Shown here: in pieces, positions 26,192 through 33,234 of the stretch
How positions within the stretch are numbered: the stretch's first letter is position 1
How the letters are laid out: each line of letters starts with the position of its first letter
Assembly: GCA_002399265.1 (NCBI GenBank)
Contig: DHDG01000028.1
Span: forward strand, 23,011 to 62,377
Source of the DNA: Firmicutes bacterium UBA4882
Lineage (GTDB): Bacteria; Bacillota; UBA4882
Direction: 5' to 3'
DNA length: 39,367 bases
Translations under genes and position numbers: made by a program
Notes under the pieces: generated by a model
What the model saw: only the letters and a program-made list of their open reading frames with translations
What the model was told of the DNA's origin: nothing
Database searches by the model: none

Positions 26192-27576
26192 TGCTGAAAG
26201 AATACAGTACAGTCCGAGAACTAGTTGGACCCTTGATGCTGGTGGAAAAAGTCAGCGACGTCAAATACGGTGAGTTGGCCGAAATTAAGCTTGGCGACGG
26301 CAGCACTCGCCGCGGTCGCGTTTTGGAAGCCAATGGAGATGTCGCTTTGCTGCAGTTGTTTGAAGGTTCTTCCGGCATTAGCCTGCACGACTGTAAAGTG
26401 CGTTTCTTGGGACGTTCCATCGAGCTGGCAGTTTCGCAAGACATGCTGGGGCGCGTTTTCGACGGCTTGGGGCGCCCGATCGACGGCGGTCCGGAAATCA
26501 TCCCCGAAAAGCGAATGGATATCAACTCTGCACCCATTAATCCAGTGGCGCGCGATTATCCTTCGGAATTCATCCAGACCGGCATATCAGCAATCGATGG
26601 GCTGAACACTTTGGTACGAGGGCAAAAGCTGCCGATCTTTTCGGCTTCCGGTTTACCGCATGCGCGTTTGGCGGCCCAAATTGCCCGTCAGGCCAAGGTG
26701 CTTGGCAAAGATGAGAAATTCGCCGTTGTGTTTGGAGCAATGGGCATTACCTTCGAAGAAGCCAACTACTTTATCAGCGACTTCCGCAAAACCGGGGCCA
26801 TTGCCAGAACAGTCCTTTTTATGAATCTCGCGGACGACCCGGCCATTGAGCGGATCGCTACTCCTAAAATGGCGCTGACTGCTGCCGAATATCTGGCTTA
26901 CGAACAAGGCATGCACGTCTTGGTAATCCTAACGGACATGACGAATTATGCGGAGGCCTTGCGTGAGATTTCAGCGGCCCGAAAAGAAGTCCCCGGTCGC
27001 CGCGGTTATCCGGGTTATCTTTACACCGACTTAGCCACCATTTATGAGCGCGCCGGAAGGATTAAGGGTAGCAGTGGCTCTATTACCCAAATTCCGATTT
27101 TGTCAATGCCGGAAGATGATAAAACCCATCCGATTCCGGACTTAACCGGTTATATTACCGAAGGCCAGATTATTCTGTCGCGTGAATTGCATCGTAAAGG
27201 CATTTTCCCACCAATTGACGTCCTGCCTTCGCTTTCGCGTCTCAAAGACAAGGGTATTGGTCAGGGAAAAACCAGAGAAGATCACGCTGACACGATGAAT
27301 CAGCTGTTTGCTGCTTATGCGCGCGGCAAAGAAGCTAAAGAGCTGGCGGTGATTCTTGGAGATGCGGCCTTGACAGATATCGATAAACAATTTGCGCAGT
27401 TTGCGGATCAATTTGAAGAACAGTATGTTAATCAAGGTGAAACCACTGACAGGCATATTGCTGAGACACTCGACCTGGGCTGGCGTCTTTTGACATTGCT
27501 GCCGAAAGGCGAACTCAAGCGTATTCGCGATGAATATATCGAAAAATATCTTCCCAAACAGAAACAGGATCAGTAA
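26191..27576 (+). CDS. atpB: V/A-type ATPase regulatory subunit B
   Basis: The non-catalytic partner of subunit A, 461 residues. It lacks the P-loop, having instead GQKLPIFSASGLPHARLAAQ at that position, which is diagnostic of B subunits. Other family stretches are the N-terminal REYSTVRELVGPLM-like start, the TDMTNYAEALREISAAR region and the SLSRLKDKGIG segment. The ATG overlaps the subunit A stop and has a strong AGGAGGTG site 8 bases upstream. Length is normal and no defect is seen. Confidence 0.96.
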   Translation: MLKEYSTVRELVGPLMLVEKVSDVKYGELAEIKLGDGSTRRGRVLEANGDVALLQLFEGSSGISLHDCKVRFLGRSIELAVSQDMLGRVFDGLGRPIDGGPEIIPEKRMDINSAPINPVARDYPSEFIQTGISAIDGLNTLVRGQKLPIFSASGLPHARLAAQIARQAKVLGKDEKFAVVFGAMGITFEEANYFISDFRKTGAIARTVLFMNLADDPAIERIATPKMALTAAEYLAYEQGMHVLVILTDMTNYAEALREISAARKEVPGRRGYPGYLYTDLATIYERAGRIKGSSGSITQIPILSMPEDDKTHPIPDLTGYITEGQIILSRELHRKGIFPPIDVLPSLSRLKDKGIGQGKTREDHADTMNQLFAAYARGKEAKELAVILGDAALTDIDKQFAQFADQFEEQYVNQGETTDRHIAETLDLGWRLLTLLPKGELKRIRDEYIEKYLPKQKQDQ

Positions 27577-27591
27577 AGGGGGTGGCGGTCT

Positions 27592-28227
27592 TTGGAGCTG
27601 CATGTCAATCCCACCCGCATGGAACTGGGCAAGCTAAAAAAGCGTCTGCAGGTAGCCAAACGTGGTCACAAGCTGCTAAAAGATAAGCTGGAAGAAATGA
27701 TGAAGCAGTTTCTGGGGCTGGTTGAAGAAAACCGCCACTTGCGCGAAACTGTAGAAGAAAGCCTTTCAGAAGTATTTAAGGGATTCTTGCTGGCGCGAGC
27801 GCAGATGTCTCCGGAATTCCTGACAGGGGCGATCGCTTATTCGAAGCACAAACTAACTCTTGAGGCGGGTATTCAAAGGCGGATGGGACTCGAAGTGCCG
27901 TCTTTTAAAATTACTTCTGCGGTTGAGGCCGGTAAAGGCCTGCCTTATGGACTGGCTCAAACTTCCAGCGAGCTGGATCAAGCGATTTTACTATTACTGG
28001 ATTCTTTCGGGCCTTTGCTGGAATTGTCAGAGGTAGAAAAAGCGGTTGAATTAATGGCCGCCGAAATCGAAAAGACCAGGCGTCGGGTGAACGCTTTGGA
28101 ATTTGTCTTGATACCTCAATTGGAGGAGACGATCCGCTTTATTACTATGAAACTTGAGGAAAATGAGCGCAGCACGTTAACCCGATTGATGAAAGTCAAG
28201 GATATCGTCAGGGGCAGAGACCTCTAG
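27592..28227 (+). CDS. atpD: V/A-type ATPase subunit D (central rotor shaft)
   Basis: The 211-residue coiled-coil shaft that turns inside the A3B3 head. The N-terminal NPTRMELGKLKKRL and the LLKDKLEEMM helix, and the C-terminal RRVNALEFVLIPQLEETIRFI helix, are the family hallmarks. The start is TTG 27592, with AAAGGGGGTGG seven bases upstream. It is the last gene of the nine-gene operon and is followed by a perfect terminator hairpin. Confidence 0.95.
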   Translation: MELHVNPTRMELGKLKKRLQVAKRGHKLLKDKLEEMMKQFLGLVEENRHLRETVEESLSEVFKGFLLARAQMSPEFLTGAIAYSKHKLTLEAGIQRRMGLEVPSFKITSAVEAGKGLPYGLAQTSSELDQAILLLLDSFGPLLELSEVEKAVELMAAEIEKTRRRVNALEFVLIPQLEETIRFITMKLEENERSTLTRLMKVKDIVRGRDL

Positions 28228-28242
28228 TTAAGACTTCTAAAA

Positions 28243-28274
28243 GAAAATCCGGCAAAACCGGATTTTCCGTTTTT
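28243..28274 (+). terminator. Rho-independent terminator of the V/A-ATPase operon
   Basis: A perfect 10-bp stem, GAAAATCCGG (28243-28252) with CCGGATTTTC (28258-28267), around the loop CAAAA, followed by CGTTTTT. It begins 15 bases after the subunit D stop. Confidence 0.93.
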
Positions 28275-28387
28275 GAAGCAGGAAACTAATCATAATTCGA
28301 GAAACGAATTAAGTAACATTCTGGTATCCGGAGCAGTCAATATCTTTCACACACAGCAGCAATTCGGATCTGCATGGAGGGAGAAAC

Positions 28388-28633
28388 GTGTTCGCTGTTA
28401 TTGAGCAAGGAAAGTGGCAGGGCATTATTGAGGAAATCGAACACGCCATGAAGTTGCCGGGCTACCGCAATCTCTCAACGCGTAAGTCTATTAAATGTCC
28501 ATTCTGCCAAAAAGAAACTACGGATTATGGCAAATTGGCCGGCGGAACAGTTCCGGCTTATCTCCGTTGTCGTAGCTGCGGTTATGATTCCACAGTTACC
28601 AAAGACGGCATCCGACAGGGTTGTGACGGCTAA
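28388..28633 (+). CDS. Small zinc-ribbon protein, unknown function
   Basis: An 81-residue protein with two CxxC knuckles, KCPFCQK and RCRSCGY, about 30 residues apart, forming a probable zinc ribbon in the C-terminal half. The N-terminal half is a short helical segment without a signature. The start is GTG 28388 after a GGAGGGAG site. It stands alone, after the ATPase terminator and before the secreted protein gene. Zinc ribbons of this size often bind nucleic acid or act as protein adapters, but no function can be claimed. Confidence 0.7.
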   Translation: MFAVIEQGKWQGIIEEIEHAMKLPGYRNLSTRKSIKCPFCQKETTDYGKLAGGTVPAYLRCRSCGYDSTVTKDGIRQGCDG

Positions 28634-28730
28634 AATAATTATTTTAATATGTAAACATTGGCAGGAAACATCAATAATTCCCTCGAAATTAAAGAATGCG
28701 AAAACACCTTTACCAAAAGGGGGAAATATT

Positions 28731-29204
28731 TTGAAGAAACTAGCAGTCCTGTTCCTGGCCGTTGTACTTCTGACCTCGCTGGCAAGTACTGCATTGGCTG
28801 CGTCCAGAGTGTACGTGGATGCTCCCGGTGAAGCTGCTGGCCTTATTGGAAAAGAACTGATGTCAAGAGGGGCTCAGATCGTTACTAAAAGCGCTGACGC
28901 AGAAGTTACTGTGAAAGTTGATGTAATCAGTGTTAGCCACCGTGTCAGATTTAATTGGTGGTATCTGCTATTCCCGGCCTGGCCGTTTGCACCTTGGACC
29001 CGCACGGTCGCGGATGCGACAGTCAATGTCACGGTGATGGATGGTTCCAGACAAGCGCTTAACGCGCAAGCTTCGGAGTCGGTCAAGTGTAGGTACTTCT
29101 TGGGCGATCTCTATATCGTTGACGATGACAAAGTGGAGGAACTCGAAGCCGAAGCAATCGCGGAGGCGGCCATGAAAGCTTTGGGGAAGTACAGCTTCCA
29201 GTAA
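28731..29204 (+). CDS. Secreted protein of unknown function
   Basis: The gene encodes 157 residues starting at TTG 28731, which has an AAAAGGGGG site about 7 bases upstream and gives a typical signal peptide, (M)KKLAVLFLAVVLLTS, with a probable cleavage site after ALA (about residue 21). The mature part has a domain of alternating strands and helices (YVDAPGEAAGLIGKELMSRG, then VTVKVDVISV), a Trp-rich segment (FNWWYLLFPAWPFAPW) and a C-terminal helix rich in Glu and Ala. It resembles short envelope proteins with a conserved-strand 'flagellar/LPS-assembly' style fold but I do not recognise the family. A bidirectional terminator follows. Confidence 0.75.
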   Translation: MKKLAVLFLAVVLLTSLASTALAASRVYVDAPGEAAGLIGKELMSRGAQIVTKSADAEVTVKVDVISVSHRVRFNWWYLLFPAWPFAPWTRTVADATVNVTVMDGSRQALNAQASESVKCRYFLGDLYIVDDDKVEELEAEAIAEAAMKALGKYSFQ

Positions 29205-29230
29205 ATCGATTTTGGCAAAGGTAGAATGAA

Positions 29231-29265
29231 AAAAAGGGACGGTTCAAACAGAACCGCCCCTTTTT
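29231..29265. terminator. Bidirectional terminator built from the GGGACGGTTC repeat
   Basis: A 15-bp stem (29231-29245 with 29251-29265, one A-C mismatch) with the loop AAACA. It has five A on the left edge and five T on the right, so it can work on both strands between the convergent secreted-protein gene and tupA. The arms contain GGGACGGTTC and GAACCGCCCC, the core of the intergenic repeat family. Confidence 0.85.
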
Positions 29266-29302
29266 AATCTCGCGCCCGGTTTATTACAGGCAGACCCTAT
29301 AG

Positions 29303-30145
29303 TTATTCAACCTTTTTGCCAGCGTCCGGGAAGAACAACGGCTGTCCGAATTCTTCCAGACCGAATTCCGCGATGATCTCCTGAGTCGCCTTGGCTACCA
29401 TGAAATTAACGAAGGCTTCTCCGCCAGGGCCGTTGACCATCGGGAATTTCGCAGGGTTAACCTGCATAACGTGATAGATGTTCAGCAAGATGCGATCTCC
29501 CTGAACCAGAATGTTCAGGTCGAGATTCTTTTTTAAAGCCAGGTAGGTGGCGCGATCTGTAAGCGTATAGCCTTGTTTGTACGAGGCCACATTCAAAGTC
29601 TGGCCCATGCCGGAACCGGTCTGTTGATACCAGGCGTCGGCAGGAGTGATGGCGAGAGACTTCCAGAGATTGAGCTCCATTTTGTGCGTTCCGGAATTAT
29701 CACCTCTGGAAACAAAGAGCGACTTTGTTTCGGCGATTTTGCGGAAGGCATCGGCGGCAGAGTTCAGCCCGTTAGTTTTGGCGGGGTCGTTCGCAGGGCC
29801 TACAATAATAAAATCATTATGCATTACGAGCTGGCGGTTGATACAAACGCCCGACTCGACCAGCGGCTTTTCGCTGTCCGGCGCGTGTACCAGCAAAACG
29901 TCTGCTTCACCGCGTGCGCCCATCGCCAGGGCTTGTCCGGTTCCGACGGCAATGGTCTTTACCTTATAACCGGTATTTTTCTCAAAAACAGGGATCAGCA
30001 CATCCAGCAACCCGCTGTCCTGGGTGCTGGTAGTGGTCGCTATAATAACATCCTTAATGGGCTCGCCTGCCTGAACGCCCAAAGCCGCACCGGCAGCCAT
30101 GATCAGCATCAAGAGCGAAACCAAAACCAGTGTCCTTCTTTGCAT
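29303..30145 (-). CDS. tupA: Tungstate-binding periplasmic/extracellular protein TupA-like
   Basis: A solute-binding protein expected to deliver tungstate to an ABC importer. The 280 residues begin with a signal peptide (MQRRTLVLVSLLML) with probable cleavage after VQA and no lipobox. The family signature TTTSTQDSGLLD follows at once, then VGTGQAL, GEADVLLVHAP and SRGDNSGTHKME. These motifs mark the TupA/WtpA-like tungstate class and separate it from phosphate-binding PstS. The ATG at 30143-30145 has an AAGGAG site 9 bases upstream; an in-frame upstream ATG would read through the structured leader. No tupB permease or tupC ATPase gene lies in the window. Tungsten supply fits the AOR enzyme encoded at 4617. 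Confidence 0.88.
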   Translation of the reverse strand: MQRRTLVLVSLLMLIMAAGAALGVQAGEPIKDVIIATTTSTQDSGLLDVLIPVFEKNTGYKVKTIAVGTGQALAMGARGEADVLLVHAPDSEKPLVESGVCINRQLVMHNDFIIVGPANDPAKTNGLNSAADAFRKIAETKSLFVSRGDNSGTHKMELNLWKSLAITPADAWYQQTGSGMGQTLNVASYKQGYTLTDRATYLALKKNLDLNILVQGDRILLNIYHVMQVNPAKFPMVNGPGGEAFVNFMVAKATQEIIAEFGLEEFGQPLFFPDAGKKVE

Positions 30146-30179
30146 ATGTCCAATCTCCTTTACCTGTAGTGTTTGGGAA

Positions 30180-30290
30180 TTGTCAACCAAATTGTCCGCA
30201 TCTGCAAAGGCAGTGCGGTTCTCAATCACCTTCTTTCCAAAGGGAGGCATATGCGTTTCCCCATATACCCTAACGGCTCAGACCCATGAT
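30180..30290 (-). promoter_or_regulatory. Structured leader of tupA, possible Moco/Tuco riboswitch
   Basis: Read on the minus strand, the leader forms at least two good hairpins. One is an 8-bp stem with one wobble closing an 8-base loop (30246-30269). The other is a 9-bp stem with a single bulged A and a CTTT loop (30196-30218). Between them lie GCCTCCC and GGAAAG-type stretches that recall the conserved core of the Moco/tungsten-cofactor RNA motif (Rfam RF01055). The position before a tungstate-uptake gene fits. The assignment is from memory of the motif and needs a covariance-model search. Confidence 0.45.
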
Positions 30291-30408
30291 AGCCATTTCC
30301 GCGAAATCCAATAGCAGGTAGCAGTAATGCGTGCGGACTTGGCAACGGCTGCTTTAGGGCGTTGAGCTCGAAGGATTTTATGCAGTTATGAGGTTGTTTG
30401 GAAAATGG

Positions 30409-31131
30409 TTAACCTCCCAAAATTCCAGATAAACGCGTAAAGTATCCGGTGATCATGAGCAAGCCAGCAATGATCAGCAAAATGCCGCCGATAATTTGCC
30501 CAATCCGTGCAAAACGCGCAATTTTGCTCCATCTGGGAAAAAGATATCTGATAAAGGCAGCGGTCAGCAAGAAGGGCAGTCCCAGACCTAGGGAATAACT
30601 AATCAGTAGCCAGAAACCGCTTAGAGCGGTGCCGGCAGAGCCTGCCATTCCGAGAATGGTCCCCAGAGCAGGACCGACACAGGGAGTCCAGCCTACCGAA
30701 AACGCCATACCCAGTAAAAAGGATGACCAGCTACCGGTCTTGGTTTTGGCCCCAGCGGATTTAGCATCCCCGGCAGTGCGCGTCACCTGATGGTGTCTGT
30801 TGAGTAATGGGATCTGAATGATGCCACTAAAGTGCAGACCGAAGATGATCGCTAAGACACCGGCGCCAATCTCTAAGTAACGGCGATAGGACAACAGGAT
30901 ATTCCCCAGAAGACTGGCGGACATGCCCAAAGTGATAAAGATGACACTAAAGCCAGCTACAAAGGCAAACGCATTGGGTAATAGCTTGGAGTGACCGGGA
31001 TTCTCAAACAGCTCAGTCAGAGAGGTTCCGCTGAGGACACCAAAGTAGACCGGCATCAGCGGCAGGAGGCATGGTGAAAGGAAGGAAGCCAGACCTGCCA
31101 AAAAAGCCATTGACAAACTGACGGTGTTCAC
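30409..31131 (-). CDS. ccdA: CcdA-type thiol-disulfide membrane transporter
   Basis: The 240-residue membrane protein has six helices and belongs to the CcdA/DsbD-beta family, which moves reducing equivalents across the membrane for cytochrome c maturation, sporulation or thioredoxin-like proteins outside. The two redox cysteines sit in FLSPCLLPLMPVY (helix 1) and GWTPCVGPALG (helix 4). A hydrophilic, Ala/Lys/Thr-rich loop joins the two halves. I chose GTG 31129-31131, with AAAGGGG seven bases upstream; an earlier in-frame TTG has no ribosome-binding site. No thioredoxin-like or cytochrome c gene is adjacent, so its partner is unknown. Confidence 0.9.
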   Translation of the reverse strand: MNTVSLSMAFLAGLASFLSPCLLPLMPVYFGVLSGTSLTELFENPGHSKLLPNAFAFVAGFSVIFITLGMSASLLGNILLSYRRYLEIGAGVLAIIFGLHFSGIIQIPLLNRHHQVTRTAGDAKSAGAKTKTGSWSSFLLGMAFSVGWTPCVGPALGTILGMAGSAGTALSGFWLLISYSLGLGLPFLLTAAFIRYLFPRWSKIARFARIGQIIGGILLIIAGLLMITGYFTRLSGILGG

Positions 31132-31193
31132 TGAATTGCCCCTTTCGGTTCGCAGCTTAGGCAAAATAAAGAAAGAAAACTAAGAGATACCTT

Positions 31194-31222
31194 TTGACAC
31201 TCCCGTGGCTTTTTGCTATACT
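31194..31222 (+). promoter_or_regulatory. Sigma-A promoter for tRNA-Pro
   Basis: TTGACA (31194-31199) and TATACT (31217-31222) are separated by exactly 17 bases, about 55 bases before the tRNA. This is the best-matching promoter seen in the window. Confidence 0.9.
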
Positions 31223-31277
31223 ATAGTTGTGTCTAAAAACGGGATTCCTCTTAACTCAATAAATTAGGCATTTTCGT

Positions 31278-31354
31278 CGGGGCGTGGCTCAGCTTGGTAG
31301 AGCGCTTGGTTCGGGACCAAGAGGCCGGAGGTTCAAATCCTCTCGCCCCGACCA
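31278..31354 (+). tRNA. tRNA-Pro (anticodon CGG)
   Basis: The 77-base sequence folds into a normal cloverleaf: acceptor stem CGGGGCG with CGCCCCG, D-arm GGCTCAGCTTGGTAGAGC, anticodon stem CTTGG/CCAAG around the loop TTCGGGA (anticodon CGG, reading CCG), a T-arm GGAGG-TTCAAAT-CCTCT and an encoded 3' CCA. The C1-G72 pair is the bacterial tRNA-Pro identity feature. It has its own promoter and terminator, so it is a single-gene unit. Confidence 0.96.
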
Positions 31355-31363
31355 TTTTTTTAG

Positions 31364-31392
31364 AGGCAGGGATAGTAATCCCTGCCTTTTTT
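31364..31392 (+). terminator. Rho-independent terminator of tRNA-Pro
   Basis: A perfect 9-bp stem AGGCAGGGA (31364-31372) with TCCCTGCCT (31379-31387), loop TAGTAA, followed by TTTTT. Its T-tract overlaps the stop codon of the convergent OsmC-family gene (31391-31393). The minus strand has no matching T-tract. Confidence 0.9.
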
Positions 31393-31819
31393 ATTTAGCG
31401 GAAAGCTCTTTTTCGACGCGGACACGGTAGGAGATTTTGGCTTTCGCCTCTACCATGGCCGAAACAGAGCAGTATTTCTCCATGGACAGCTGGACGGCGT
31501 CATCGACGGCTTTCGGATCCAGGTCACCATAGAGGACATATTCCAATTCGACACGCGAGAAAACCCGCGGATAGTCGTCGGCCCGTTCGCTGTCAATATT
31601 AATTTCAAATCCCTTAATTGGCTGACGCTTCTTCTCCATAATACTGACAACATCAATAGCGGTACAGCCGCCCAGCGCTAATAATACTAATTCCATCGGC
31701 GAAGGAGCGCCCGAACCCTCAGCCTCAGGGTTAGGACGCCCGCCCAAAACGATCGAATGTCCGGACTGTGAACGCCCTATAAAAGTCCAGTCTTCCACCC
31801 ATTTAACTGATGCCTTCAT
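31391..31819 (-). CDS. OsmC/YhfA-family thiol protein
   Basis: This 142-residue protein belongs to the OsmC superfamily, whose members reduce organic hydroperoxides with a pair of cysteines or have unknown roles (YhfA branch). Both cysteines are present: C52 in LGGCTAID and C117 in EKYCSVSAM. The PSPMELVLLALGGC stretch is typical. The ATG has an AGGAGG site 8 bases upstream. It is transcribed toward the tRNA and its stop lies in the tRNA terminator. The YhfA-like length and lack of an N-terminal Ohr arm favour the YhfA/OsmC branch over Ohr. Confidence 0.9.
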   Translation of the reverse strand: MKASVKWVEDWTFIGRSQSGHSIVLGGRPNPEAEGSGAPSPMELVLLALGGCTAIDVVSIMEKKRQPIKGFEINIDSERADDYPRVFSRVELEYVLYGDLDPKAVDDAVQLSMEKYCSVSAMVEAKAKISYRVRVEKELSAK

Positions 31820-31991
31820 CTAGTATCCTCCTCGGCTCATTTTTACTTGCCCATTTCTAGAAACCGATGCTAACATTCTGCTTAAAGCATGGCATTTCCT
31901 GCATGGATGTGCCTTATGCCTAATACGTAGCTGTGAAGGTGCGAATATCATAGAACAGAATGGAGCCTTAAAATGGCTGTTAAGGTGGTGA

Positions 31992-32528
31992 ATGCACTTG
32001 CCGGAAGCAAGCGTTCAAGTACTGGTTGAAAGCACAGTTGAGCTCGGACAGCCGGCCGTAAAAATAGACGAAATTCGTGCAATGGTACGGGATCTTACCT
32101 GTACAGTCATTGCTGATAAGGTTGTTTTTCAGGGTATTCTGCACAAACAAATTTTCTTCGTGCGTGAAGACGGATTGGTTGCTCATCAGGCTGAAGATGT
32201 CCGATTCGCGGGTTTTGTGGATGTACCAGGTGCCGTAGCCGGATCCGCCTGCCGAATCGATGCCGTGATAGAATTCGTTGATTTTGACCTGGTCGACCCC
32301 ACCAATCTGATACAAAGAGTGGTAGTGCGTATCTTTGTTGAAACGCTCAATGGACAGACGGGGATAGTAGTACCGGTGCAGCCGCAGTCGGTGACATTCT
32401 TTGGAGGTGGCAATGTTCAGACTAGTGCGACGCCCAATGGAGTATTTACCACAATGGGTTCGCATGCTTTTCAAGTATTGTCAGGTCCCAAGGAGATGGG
32501 GTTTTTCTCAACTGCGGCGTACAGATAG
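31992..32528 (+). CDS. SPOCS (DUF3794) domain protein
   Basis: The 178-residue protein carries one SPOCS/DUF3794 domain, known from spore-coat proteins and SipL. The family pattern is visible: P-A-KIDEI near the N-terminus, the DKVVFQG strand, then FVRE-DG, the FAGFVDVPGA strand and turn, and a later strand with VDFDLVDP. No signal peptide is present. The ATG at 31992 follows AAGGTGGTGA. It is transcribed on its own, divergent from the OsmC gene. Its role is probably in spore coat or envelope assembly, in line with ylbJ, but it is a single-domain form without the LysM domain seen in SipL. Confidence 0.8.
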   Translation: MHLPEASVQVLVESTVELGQPAVKIDEIRAMVRDLTCTVIADKVVFQGILHKQIFFVREDGLVAHQAEDVRFAGFVDVPGAVAGSACRIDAVIEFVDFDLVDPTNLIQRVVVRIFVETLNGQTGIVVPVQPQSVTFFGGGNVQTSATPNGVFTTMGSHAFQVLSGPKEMGFFSTAAYR

Positions 32529-32552
32529 TACAACGATAAGTCAATAAAACTG

Positions 32553-32577
32553 CAGGGGGGCTACGATGGCCCTCCTG
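32553..32577 (+). other. Hairpin downstream of the SPOCS gene
   Basis: CAGGGGGGC (32553-32561) pairs with GCCCTCCTG (32569-32577), nine pairs with one wobble. No T-tract follows, so it is a weak terminator at best; it is the only structure between the SPOCS gene and the transglutaminase gene. Confidence 0.35.
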
Positions 32578-32643
32578 TTCAGCGCTCATTGACCGCACCT
32601 CCCAAAATGTTATATGATGTTATTGTTCGGGGAGGTGGCCAAT

Positions 32644-33234
32644 TTGCTCTCTATTGCGCTGCAACCTTATCTCCGTGCTACAGATGCTATCAACTGCAAT
32701 CATCCTTCGCTTTGGCTTAGAGCCGCCCGGCTCACTGCCAACTGCAGCGGGTCTGAAGAAAAGACACACGCGCTTTTCGATTTTGTTCGGGATGAAATTC
32801 GCTTTAGTCCGGTAATTGCCTATCCAGCTTCCTCGGTCTTGGATCGGCGGGAAGGCATCTGCGCAGCAAAGGCGCTGCTATTCGCGGCTTTATGCCGTGC
32901 GCTGGGAGTGCCGGCTGGATTTGCCTTTCAGGGGATCAGAGGCGCCCGAACGGCGGGCAAGTTGACGTTGCACTGTCTTTGCGCGGTCTTCTTAAATGAT
33001 CAATGGGTGCGCCTAGATCCACGAGGCGGTACTCATGATGTGGTTCCTTTCAACAGCGTCAGAGGTACGCTCCTTCCTCAACAGGACTTCTTTATGGCGC
33101 ATTATCCCGGGATTTATGATGACTTGCCTGAGGAATTTATTCATGCTCTTAAACAGGAAAACTGGCAGGATGCGTGGCCGGAAAGTGTGCTGCGGCCTCC
33201 ATCGGAATATATTGCTTGGCAGGAGTCGCAATAA
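32644..33234 (+). CDS. Transglutaminase-like cysteine protease/transferase domain protein
   Basis: The 196-residue protein has a transglutaminase-like fold with the full triad visible: C73 in EGICAAKALLF, H110 in LTLHCLCAVF and D125 in WVRLDPRGG. In bacteria such domains act as proteases, peptidases or amidases more often than as cross-linking enzymes. The start is TTG 32644, since GGGGAGGTGG lies 5-8 bases upstream; an in-frame ATG at 32614 would place that site inside the gene. No signal peptide is seen, so it should be cytoplasmic. Its stop overlaps the start of the TrmB-type regulator gene, implying co-translation. Confidence 0.85.
   Translation: MLSIALQPYLRATDAINCNHPSLWLRAARLTANCSGSEEKTHALFDFVRDEIRFSPVIAYPASSVLDRREGICAAKALLFAALCRALGVPAGFAFQGIRGARTAGKLTLHCLCAVFLNDQWVRLDPRGGTHDVVPFNSVRGTLLPQQDFFMAHYPGIYDDLPEEFIHALKQENWQDAWPESVLRPPSEYIAWQESQ

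Noticed and set aside
29303..30145. Phosphate-binding protein PstS
   Set aside because: The TTTSTQDSGLLD and VLLVHAP motifs fit the tungstate-binding TupA class better, and no pst genes are adjacent.
31980..32474. Minus-strand reading frame opposite the SPOCS gene
   Set aside because: Its composition is His/Tyr/Cys-rich and motif-free, while the plus-strand protein matches the SPOCS pattern and has a ribosome-binding site.
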